Assembly (NCBI GenBank): GCA_018715745.1
Contig: DVLA01000071.1
Location: 1-64,000 of the forward strand
DNA: 64,000 nucleotides
DNA from: Candidatus Coprenecus stercoripullorum
GTDB lineage: Bacteria > Bacteroidota > Bacteroidia > Bacteroidales > UBA932
Direction of reading: 5' to 3'
In this document: positions 49,801 through 57,805 of the stretch, in pieces
Position numbering within the stretch: position 1 is the first letter of the stretch
Layout: every line of letters begins with the position of its first letter
Position numbers and translations under genes: made by a program
Notes under the pieces: generated by a model
Database searches by the model: none
What the model was told of the DNA's origin: nothing
What the model saw: only the letters and a program-made list of their open reading frames with translations

Positions 49801-49882
49801 TCATCAGATATGTTACGGATGCCGTAATCAGCACGATTACCGAGAATAGTCTGTTAAGGAGGTTGAACTTCTTCTGTTCCAT
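46823..49882 (-). CDS. DUF2723 family membrane protein (GT-C-like)
   Basis: [33 protein letters not shown] DUF2723 signature, multiple TM helices, periplasmic C-terminal helical region; start [13 protein letters not shown] at 49882. Confidence 0.88.
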   Translation of the reverse strand: [1019 protein letters not shown]

Positions 49883-50080
49883 ATATGTGTCGCCTTTATC
49901 CGAATTAAGTTGCAAACTTACGAATATCATCGGAATAATTGAAAAAATACCGTGTATTAAATGAGGCTGCCGGCTCCGGAGGCGGATAGCCCCGAAACCG
50001 GCAGCGATTTATTGTGCTCTGTGTTCTGAGGCGGATGCCGGTACGCTATTCCGGCTGCCGCCCTACTGGTATGGGCCTGC

Positions 50081-50608
50081 TCAGAGCGGAAGCATCTTCA
50101 ACTTGCCGGAATATTCGACAGAGACAATAGTGCCGTCAGAGGTTGTCCCCCTGAATTCAACTGTATATCTGTCATTGGCGCCGCCGCTGACAGTCAGCGT
50201 CCCTTCCGACGGATAATATTCCGTTCCGGGGTCATCGAAGCTCTCTCCCATGGCGAATGTAACGGACAGCCCTCTTCCTATTTCGAACCTGCCGTCAGGA
50301 ATCCGCCCTTCGGGATACTCGTCCGTATCCGTCTCCGAAAGGTCGATTTCAAGGTCTATCAGGCATCCCTTCCCGGTCTCCAACACCCCTTCCGAATAAA
50401 AATCCAGATAATATACCGGATCGGCGATGGCACCTTCGTAAATATCACTGAAGTCCGGATAGTACCCGAGGGCTTCTCCGATTTTCCATGAGTTTTCTCC
50501 TGCGGTGATGTTCCCGCCTCCTGACATGGACGAGCCTTTTTCGCAGCCGGTCAGCGCCACTGCGGCTGCAATGCAAAGTATGGGAATTATTCTGCTGGTT
50601 GTTTTCAT
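50081..50608 (-). CDS. hypothetical lipoprotein
   Basis: Lipobox AAAVALTGCEKG; beta-rich; paralogous to the adjacent ORF. Confidence 0.7.
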   Translation of the reverse strand: MKTTSRIIPILCIAAAVALTGCEKGSSMSGGGNITAGENSWKIGEALGYYPDFSDIYEGAIADPVYYLDFYSEGVLETGKGCLIDLEIDLSETDTDEYPEGRIPDGRFEIGRGLSVTFAMGESFDDPGTEYYPSEGTLTVSGGANDRYTVEFRGTTSDGTIVSVEYSGKLKMLPL

Positions 50609-50621
50609 TGTCCTTAATGTA

Positions 50622-50879
50622 TTACATTGACCTAAGTTCTACAGGCCCGGACCAGAATGCGGACATGGGAGTCCCGTCTTCTGCCGTGCCGTTGAAAGTA
50701 ATCGAATAGCCGTTGCGGAGGGAATTGACCTCAAGTACGCCGCTTGCAGCTATCAGGTCTTCGTATCCGTCGTCCGTGTAAAGAGTAAAAGCCGCCATGT
50801 CGAGTTCATTCCCCAATTCAAATCTGCCCGTAGGTATTTCAAGAACGGCTTCGTCTAAGTATACGTCGAAATAGAACAT
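50622..50879 (-). CDS. short ORF paralogous to the C-terminal half of the adjacent lipoprotein; no signal peptide (possible truncated gene)
   Basis: Shares GRFE(I/L)G...G.L.V....Y...F.GT..DGT..S...SG with 50081..50608; in-frame TAA immediately precedes the ATG. Confidence 0.55.
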   Translation of the reverse strand: MFYFDVYLDEAVLEIPTGRFELGNELDMAAFTLYTDDGYEDLIAASGVLEVNSLRNGYSITFNGTAEDGTPMSAFWSGPVELRSM

Positions 50880-51079
50880 TTATCCGGCAAAGGTATATAA
50901 AATTTCATAAATATTAGCGTATCATATAAGGCGCACATATCCAGACAATAGAGTTTACGGCACTGATTATCCGCAAATTTCAGGCATATAAGTTTTAATC
51001 GTTCTATTTTGCTGTATTTTTATGGCCGCCGGTTGGAGGAAAATCCCTATCTTTACGTTTTACATGAAAAGTATCTGAT

Positions 51080-51397
51080 ATGCCTTTAGTATATTCGACA
51101 AATCCATCCCTTATGGAGGATATGGAAAGAAAGAACGAAGTCCAGACCCTTCCGCCTTCTTCACAGAGACTTGTCGTGTGTATAGACCGCCGGAACAGGG
51201 GAGGCAAGCAGGTTACTCTCGTAAAGGGTTTCGCCGGCAGTGAAACGGACCTTGTCGCCCTTTCCAAGTCGTTGAAAACCAAATGCGGGACCGGGGGAAG
51301 CGCCAAGGACGGCGAGATTGTTATCCAGGGGGATTTCAGGGACAAGGTGGTGGAACTGCTAAAGTCTATGGGATATGGGGCCAAACGCGGTAACTGA
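51080..51397 (+). CDS. SUI1/eIF1-family translation factor (YciH)
   Basis: RNRGGKQVTLVKGF, LKTKCGTGGSAKDGEIVIQGDFRDKVVELLKSMGY. Confidence 0.95.
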   Translation: MPLVYSTNPSLMEDMERKNEVQTLPPSSQRLVVCIDRRNRGGKQVTLVKGFAGSETDLVALSKSLKTKCGTGGSAKDGEIVIQGDFRDKVVELLKSMGYGAKRGN

Positions 51398-52088
51398 CAC
51401 TCTCGGCGGGATTGACCTGGCCTGGCCCGGCTCGGTCCTGTCGGAATTCGATGTCCCGGCCCCTTCTCCGGACATCCTGCTGTATGACGGACAATATTTC
51501 GCATGGGGCATGCTCTGCCTTATAATAATCGCCCTTGTGTTCCGGAGGCATGTAAGGGACTTTTTCTCTTCCCTTACGGCAATTGTGCTGTTCCCGTCAT
51601 CCGGCCACAGGTATAAGGGCTTCCCCTTCCAGCTTGGCGCCGCCTTTGTGGTTGCGACAGGTATACTGTGTTTTGTCATGTCCGACTTCGGGGCAGTGTC
51701 CCGGGACAATTTCGACTATCCCGCCCTGCTGCTTGTAATCGGTGGCGCAATGGCTCTTAAGGCAGTTGTCCTGCTGCTTTCTGGATACGTGTCATCGGAT
51801 ATGGGATTTGTCTTACAGGCCATGAGGCTTTTTGCAGTATTTACGGTACTGTCGGCCATTATGTCCATATTGCTCTATCCTGTCGCATACTTTGTACCGG
51901 ACGGGGCTGTGGAGGCCGTGAGAGTGACTGCAATCGTACTGGCGTCACTGGTGGCGGCAGCGTATCTTTTTGATATAGTCCGTATTATTTTTACATTTCA
52001 GATATCTCCTTTCTTCTCCTTTTTGTATCTTTGCACTCTGGAAATTTTACCGGCGGCACTGCTTGTCGCGACAGTTGTGAAATATTAA
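51375..52088 (+). CDS. DUF4271 domain membrane protein
   Basis: Multiple TM helices, C-terminal FTFQISPFFSFLYLCTLEILPAALLVATVV; upstream of hemD. Confidence 0.8.
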   Translation: MGPNAVTDTLGGIDLAWPGSVLSEFDVPAPSPDILLYDGQYFAWGMLCLIIIALVFRRHVRDFFSSLTAIVLFPSSGHRYKGFPFQLGAAFVVATGILCFVMSDFGAVSRDNFDYPALLLVIGGAMALKAVVLLLSGYVSSDMGFVLQAMRLFAVFTVLSAIMSILLYPVAYFVPDGAVEAVRVTAIVLASLVAAAYLFDIVRIIFTFQISPFFSFLYLCTLEILPAALLVATVVKY

Positions 52089-52092
52089 GTGT

Positions 52093-52830
52093 ATGAAATT
52101 GAGTAGCATACTTGTGTCTCAGCCTGTACCTGCAAACGGCTCCCCATATGATGAGATAGTGAACAGATACGGCGTGAACGTGGATTTCTTTCCGCTGTTC
52201 AGGGTGGAACCTGTCAATGCACGTGAATTCAGGACGCAGAAAATAAATATCCTCGACTTTACTGCCATAGTTTTTTCCGCCAAGACTACCATAGACGCGT
52301 TTTTCAGCGTATGCGAAGAGATGCGCGTTACTGTACCGGAAACCATGAAATACTTCTGCACGACGGAGTCGATAGCCCTTTACCTGCAAAAGCATATCGT
52401 CTACAGAAAGAGAAAGATATTTTTCGGGACAGGGACTACCGAGTCCATAATATCCATTATAGGGACAAAGCACAAGGGCGAGAATTTCCTGGTGGCCTCT
52501 ACGGACAACGTGAAGACGGAGACGGTCAGGATGTTTTCCAAGGCGAAACTCAAGTGCGACAGTGCCGTATTCAGCAAGACGGTATACAGCGACTTTTCCG
52601 GCATGGACTTTTCCAAATACGACATGATGGTCTTTTACAGTCCGTCGGACGTGAAATCCCTGTTGTACAATTTCCCCGAAGCCATTCCGGAAAACCTTCG
52701 CTTTGCCGCATTCGGCCCTTCTACGGCCAAGGCCATGAAAGCAGCCGGCCTTACGCTTGAAATCCAGGCGCCGACACCGGAAGCTCCGTCAATGGCAAAG
52801 GCATTAATGTTATACTTGGACAGACAATGA
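52093..52830 (+). CDS. hemD: uroporphyrinogen-III synthase
   Basis: ILVSQPVPANGSPY..., DFTAIVFSAKTTIDAFF, MMVFYSPSDVKSLLYNF, FAAFGPSTAKAMKAAGL. Confidence 0.9.
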   Translation: MKLSSILVSQPVPANGSPYDEIVNRYGVNVDFFPLFRVEPVNAREFRTQKINILDFTAIVFSAKTTIDAFFSVCEEMRVTVPETMKYFCTTESIALYLQKHIVYRKRKIFFGTGTTESIISIIGTKHKGENFLVASTDNVKTETVRMFSKAKLKCDSAVFSKTVYSDFSGMDFSKYDMMVFYSPSDVKSLLYNFPEAIPENLRFAAFGPSTAKAMKAAGLTLEIQAPTPEAPSMAKALMLYLDRQ

Positions 52831-53618
52831 AGAGACTGTATCTTCCGATAGCGCTTGCGGCCGTGCTGATATCGGCCCTTTCATGCGACAACGACAATCC
52901 GGCATATAACAGGGAAAATATGCGCGGTACATGGATTGTGGATACCTATGACGGCATGCAGCTGGCCTACGACGACTATACCGTTCAGAACTATAACGGG
53001 AGCGGTACTCTTTCGGTCTACGGCATACTCTCGGTTGCGGACAGCGGCAGGCAGTGGGGTATGAACAGCCTGTATTATGACATATATTGCTGCGGGATGA
53101 CCGTGGACGGGTCTTATTCCGGCCTGTTCGGACATACTTCGGAAGTGTCCACCTCGCAGGAATACGAGTTTTCGGCTACGGCGGATTCGTCAGTCACCCT
53201 TCTCAATACCTTGTATCTTATCAATGATGCAGAGTTTTCTCCTGGATTCTCTACTGTTACCATGAGGAAACTGCCCTACACCTATTCGGCTACGGATTCG
53301 ATTTCAGGGATATGGCAGTTCTCTTCCAGAAACGGGCAGCCCTTTTCGGACTACCGTTTCCAGTTCCTGCCTGACGGGCAGCTGGTTTTCTTTTCCCGCG
53401 AAGGGGAAAACAACTGGATACGCGGGAATGACAGGGATTATTACAGCCTCTACCATGACTTTATGGCTGTTACCCTGTATGACAATGATGTGTTCGGTAC
53501 GGACGGCATGTGGGACGTGGCCTGTTTCAGGATTGACGGCATAAGCCCTTCTGCCGGCAGTATGACCATAGGGACTTATACGGATACCTATGTTCTTACT
53601 TACGTATCATCCAACTGA
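52827..53618 (+). CDS. hypothetical lipoprotein
   Basis: Signal/lipobox AAVLISALSCDND; GTWIVDTYDGMQL lipocalin-like N-terminus. Confidence 0.7.
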   Translation: MKRLYLPIALAAVLISALSCDNDNPAYNRENMRGTWIVDTYDGMQLAYDDYTVQNYNGSGTLSVYGILSVADSGRQWGMNSLYYDIYCCGMTVDGSYSGLFGHTSEVSTSQEYEFSATADSSVTLLNTLYLINDAEFSPGFSTVTMRKLPYTYSATDSISGIWQFSSRNGQPFSDYRFQFLPDGQLVFFSREGENNWIRGNDRDYYSLYHDFMAVTLYDNDVFGTDGMWDVACFRIDGISPSAGSMTIGTYTDTYVLTYVSSN

Positions 53619-53624
53619 CGCTGT

Positions 53625-53942
53625 GTGGGGCTGAAATCGTATACCGGGCGTATTTACAGTGAAGGGGAAAGGAAATATTCCTATCCTTTCAGGGTTTACA
53701 GTCTCCCTGCCAGGGACAGCCTTCAGGGCAGGCTGATAATCTCGGTTCCCAAGAAGCTTTTCAAGAGGGCGGTAAAGCGCAATCTCATACGCAGGAGAAT
53801 CAAGGAAGCCTACCGGCGCAACTGCGGGGATTATCCTGACCTCAGGGACAAGGACCTGCTGATTGTATATGTTTCAAACCGTATTCTGGATTATGAAGAT
53901 ATCTCCAGGTTTCTGGCGGAGACTATGGAAAAGGTCCGCTAA
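53625..53942 (+). CDS. rnpA: ribonuclease P protein component
   Basis: Central motif [29 protein letters not shown] start. Confidence 0.93.
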   Translation: MGLKSYTGRIYSEGERKYSYPFRVYSLPARDSLQGRLIISVPKKLFKRAVKRNLIRRRIKEAYRRNCGDYPDLRDKDLLIVYVSNRILDYEDISRFLAETMEKVR

Positions 53943-54168
53943 GGCGGCCCGAAAGTGCGCCGTTTTCCCTTTCCTTGTCCTTATAAGGTTTTACCAGGTA
54001 TGCATATCCCCGTTTACGCCTGCAGCATGCAGGTTTACGCCGACATGTTCCGCCTATGCGATGGAAGCTTTCCGCAAATACGGTCCGTTCAAAGGCTTTT
54101 ACCTGTCGTTGAAAAGAATATTGAGATGCCACCCTTGGGGGGGCAGCGGTTATGACCCTGTGCCGTAA
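53893..54168 (+). CDS. yidD: membrane protein insertion efficiency factor YidD
   Basis: [35 protein letters not shown]...[17 protein letters not shown]; start uncertain (ORF extends to 53863). Confidence 0.92.
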   Translation: MKISPGFWRRLWKRSAKAARKCAVFPFLVLIRFYQVCISPFTPAACRFTPTCSAYAMEAFRKYGPFKGFYLSLKRILRCHPWGGSGYDPVP

Positions 54169-55958
54169 CCGAAACGCCTGTAGATTGCCTCGGGATCTTC
54201 GCTTCCTTTGACAAGTGCGGCAATCTCTTCCATCGGAACATCTTTCAGGCGGAGGAATATCATTCCGTCCACGCAGTCGTTGAATTCTGTGTCTATATTG
54301 AAGGCCAGTATCTCGGAATTGAGCCGTATGTATTTTTTGAGCAGGGTGGGCAGCCTGTATCTTCCCTCGCTCAGGTTCAGCATGAACCTGTCGAATTTCT
54401 CTATGTTGCCCGGCCTGTCGGGAAACAGGGCGCATGGCTCTACTCTCAGGTAGTCCGGGACGAACGGAGTCTTTGGAATTACGGAATATTCCGTTCCCTC
54501 CTTTTTGTACATGGACAGCACATAGACCATCAGGCTTCTGTAGAATGGCGGATACCAGCTGCTTATGCTTGCAGGACCGAACAGGTACTTGCAGTCGGAG
54601 TACTTTATTACACTGTACAGAAGGCCTTTTATAAGCAGCATCAGTGGAAGGGCCTCCTTTTTATATTCTACTGAAATAAACGATCTGCCAAGTTCTATCG
54701 CTTCCGGGAGTTTTTCTTTGAAGCCGTCTGAAAAAGAGAACAGGGTGCTGGTATAGAAGCCGTCGGTCCCGTATCCGGCCATTATCTCTCTCCCTATGCC
54801 AAGCCTGTAGGCGCCCACAAGTTTTCTTTTCTGTTTGTCCCAGAGGATAAGGTGTTTGTAATACGGGTCGAATTTGTCGGTGTCTATGCTTTTGCCTGTC
54901 CCTTCGCCTACTTCCCTGAATGATTCCTCCCTCTTTCTGCCGATTTCCTTCAGCAGGCAGGGTATGTTTTCGGGATCTGCGAGCAGGCATTCGTATTTCG
55001 CGGCTTCGAAAAGTATGGAACTTTTCTCCAGATTTCTTATCTCGTTGCGAAGCAGGATGCGGTTCTGCGGCAATATGAGTTCTTCGTATGCCGGATCCGC
55101 CTTTTTCACCGAGGCATGGCCCGGCGTATTGGCTTCCAGTGCATAGCATCTGTTGCGCAGGTATTTGCCGAAAGCGTCCGTGTCACCGTATTCCGACAGT
55201 TCGTAGGTGCTTATCAGTTTTCCTATACGCATTGTAACCGTACCTGAAGCCTTCCTGTCCAATTCCCGCGGGAGGGCGGCAGTCCGAAGGTACGGGTTGA
55301 TTTTTCCGAGCAGATGGAACAGCCTGGAATTGCCGCCGTCGAAATATACCGGTACGACGGGGACATTGCATTTTTTTATAAACTTGATGATTGCAGGCTG
55401 CCATTCCTTGTCTGCGGGGAAACTGTTTTTACCGTAATATGTTGCTACCTCCCCGGCAGGGAAAATCCCCAGGCAACCGCCCTGGCGGATATGCCCGTAT
55501 GCCTGCCTTAGCCCTCCGAAGCTGTTTTTAAGTTTCTTGTTGTCCGTAAACGGGTTGACTTCAAAGAAGCATCCTTTCAGATTGGGAATGAGGGAGAGTA
55601 TGAAGTTGGCCATAATCTTGAAATCCGGCCGGACGGAGGCGATGGTGTTGTATAGCACTATGCCGTCCCATCCCCCGAACGGATGGTTGGAGACTACGAT
55701 AAACGGGCCTTTTTGCGGTATGCTTTCCAACATGCCGGAGTTGATGTCGCATCTTATGCGGTATGTTTTCATGGCCGCATCGGTAAAGTCTCTGCCGCTG
55801 TACATGGAGTATTGCGGATACAGGGCATTGATGCGGGAAAATCCCAGTATGCGCATGGCGCATGCCGCTATAAGATTCCCTATGGGCCCCTTGATCTTTA
55901 TGGCTTTCCTGATGTCGCGGATATTGACTAATTTTGCAGCAGACTTGTTATTCATCAT
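54150..55958 (-). CDS. bifunctional acyltransferase, N-terminal PlsC-like + C-terminal OlsB-like (OlsF-type, ornithine/glycine lipid synthesis)
   Basis: N-terminal [13 protein letters not shown] acyltransferase motif and FPAGEV; C-terminal [28 protein letters not shown]...[25 protein letters not shown] OlsB-like motif. Confidence 0.85.
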   Translation of the reverse strand: MMNNKSAAKLVNIRDIRKAIKIKGPIGNLIAACAMRILGFSRINALYPQYSMYSGRDFTDAAMKTYRIRCDINSGMLESIPQKGPFIVVSNHPFGGWDGIVLYNTIASVRPDFKIMANFILSLIPNLKGCFFEVNPFTDNKKLKNSFGGLRQAYGHIRQGGCLGIFPAGEVATYYGKNSFPADKEWQPAIIKFIKKCNVPVVPVYFDGGNSRLFHLLGKINPYLRTAALPRELDRKASGTVTMRIGKLISTYELSEYGDTDAFGKYLRNRCYALEANTPGHASVKKADPAYEELILPQNRILLRNEIRNLEKSSILFEAAKYECLLADPENIPCLLKEIGRKREESFREVGEGTGKSIDTDKFDPYYKHLILWDKQKRKLVGAYRLGIGREIMAGYGTDGFYTSTLFSFSDGFKEKLPEAIELGRSFISVEYKKEALPLMLLIKGLLYSVIKYSDCKYLFGPASISSWYPPFYRSLMVYVLSMYKKEGTEYSVIPKTPFVPDYLRVEPCALFPDRPGNIEKFDRFMLNLSEGRYRLPTLLKKYIRLNSEILAFNIDTEFNDCVDGMIFLRLKDVPMEEIAALVKGSEDPEAIYRRFGYGTGS

Positions 55959-55996
55959 TGGAGAATAGGCATACCCGCGGCAAAGGTATTAAAAAA

Positions 55997-57805
55997 ATGT
56001 CCGTAAGCGAAAAATTAAAGATGCTGCCCCACCTTCCAGGAGTCTACCGTTTTTTAGACGGGGAAGGGAACATAATATATGTAGGAAAGGCCAAGGATTT
56101 GAAAAACAGGGTTTCCCAATATTTCAGGCCGGTTGCCTCCCTGAACCGTAAAACCGCCGTAATGGTCTCGAAGATATGCGATATACGCCATACGATAGTC
56201 GATTCCGAGGCGGATGCTTTTCTTTTAGAGAACAATCTTATCAAGCAGTTCCAGCCGCGTTACAACATCCTGCTGAAAGACGGAAAGACATATCCGTGGA
56301 TATGCGTGAAGAATGAACCGTTTCCGAGAGTCGTGCTTACCAGGAAGTTTAAAAAGGACGGTTCAAGGTATTTCGGCCCCTACAGTTCCGTGCAGCATGC
56401 CAACGGCCTGCTTTCCCTTATCAATTCCATGTTCAGGCTGAGGACGTGCCGGTTGCCCCTTTCGCCGTCCGCCATAAAGGCCGGCAAGTTCAAGGTATGC
56501 CTGAATTACCATATCGACAGGTGCGGCGGGGCCTGTGCCGGGAAGGTCTCCCTTGAAGAGTACGAGGGATACATCAGACAGGTCATCGGAATACTCAAGG
56601 GAAACACCTACAGCCTTATCAAGGAGTACGAAAGGAAAATGGCCGAAGCCGCCGCTGAACTCAGGTACGAACAGGCTCAGGAATACAAGGAGAAGATGGA
56701 GCTTTTAGAACGGCATTATGCAAAATCGCTGGTAGTCAATTCAAGGCAGCTTAATGTCGATGTGTTTGCAATAATACCGGAAGGGGACTGCGCGTTCGGG
56801 AATTTCATGAGAGTGTGTCACGGATGTATCGTACAGTCGGTCAATATGGAAATCCGCCCGGCCATTGAAGAGGGGCCGGCATCCGTATTGTCCGCTTTTA
56901 TTGCCGGCATCTATGCCAGGCTGGGTGAGGCCGGGGAAACAGGCACGCCGGACAGGATAGTCGTGCCGTTTATGCCTGACATGGATGACAGGAGGCTTAC
57001 GGTTCCCGAGAAGAAAGGGGATCTGATGTCCCTTCTGGAACTGAGCCGGAAGAATGCGGCTGCAATGAAATTCGAGAAACTCAAGCAGGAGGAGATAACA
57101 AGCCCTCAGGAGCATTCTGCAAGGGTAATGGAAAACCTGATGAGGGACCTGGGAATGGACGTGCTTCCGCGCCATATAGAATGTTTCGACAATTCGAATA
57201 TCCAGGGAACCAATCCGGTAGCTTCCTGTGTGGTGTTCAGGGACGCGGTCCCTTCAAAAAAGGACTACAGGCATTTCAATATAAAGACTGTTGTCGGGGC
57301 CAACGACTTTGCATCCATGAAAGAGGTTGTGGGCCGGAGATATTCCCGGCTTTTGCGGGAGGGTGGGGACTTGCCTCAGCTTGTTGTCATAGACGGTGGG
57401 AAAGGGCAGGTGTCGTCAGCCTGCGAAGCCCTTGAGGAACTCGGTCTGTCCGGCCGCATAAAGCTTATAGGCATAGCTAAAAGGATGGAGGAGCTGATAA
57501 TACCCGGAGACCCGTGGCCAATGTTCCTCGACAGGAATTCGACGTCTTTAAGGCTCATAATGCAGCTTCGCGACGAGGCCCACCGTTTCGGCATAACCCA
57601 CCACCGCAACAGGCGCAGTTCTTCTGCACTGCACTCCGAACTTGACGGAATTCCCGGGGTAGGTGCGGTCAGCAGGGAAAAACTTCTTACGAGATACAGG
57701 ACCGTCTCGAAGATCAGGCAGGCCCCCTATTCCGAAATTGTAAATGTAATAGGGCGCAGGAGCGCGAATGCGTTGTTCTCTTACTTCGGGCTTCCGGTAT
57801 CTTAG
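55997..57805 (+). CDS. uvrC: excinuclease ABC subunit C
   Basis: GIY-YIG PGVYRFLDGEGNIIYVGKAKDLKNRVSQYF, ECFDNSNIQGTNPVASCVVF, LVVIDGGKGQ; start MSVSEKLKMLP at 55997. Confidence 0.97.
   Translation: MSVSEKLKMLPHLPGVYRFLDGEGNIIYVGKAKDLKNRVSQYFRPVASLNRKTAVMVSKICDIRHTIVDSEADAFLLENNLIKQFQPRYNILLKDGKTYPWICVKNEPFPRVVLTRKFKKDGSRYFGPYSSVQHANGLLSLINSMFRLRTCRLPLSPSAIKAGKFKVCLNYHIDRCGGACAGKVSLEEYEGYIRQVIGILKGNTYSLIKEYERKMAEAAAELRYEQAQEYKEKMELLERHYAKSLVVNSRQLNVDVFAIIPEGDCAFGNFMRVCHGCIVQSVNMEIRPAIEEGPASVLSAFIAGIYARLGEAGETGTPDRIVVPFMPDMDDRRLTVPEKKGDLMSLLELSRKNAAAMKFEKLKQEEITSPQEHSARVMENLMRDLGMDVLPRHIECFDNSNIQGTNPVASCVVFRDAVPSKKDYRHFNIKTVVGANDFASMKEVVGRRYSRLLREGGDLPQLVVIDGGKGQVSSACEALEELGLSGRIKLIGIAKRMEELIIPGDPWPMFLDRNSTSLRLIMQLRDEAHRFGITHHRNRRSSSALHSELDGIPGVGAVSREKLLTRYRTVSKIRQAPYSEIVNVIGRRSANALFSYFGLPVS

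Noticed and set aside
49965-50010. Hairpin GCTGCCGG...CCGGCAGC as terminator for the lipoprotein gene
   Set aside because: Stem is present but no clear T tract follows on the relevant strand, so it is not listed as a feature.
52215-52230. Possible third parS site (CACGTG in hemD, AATGCACGTGAATT)
   Set aside because: Only the central hexamer matches; flanking GTTN/NAAC positions do not.
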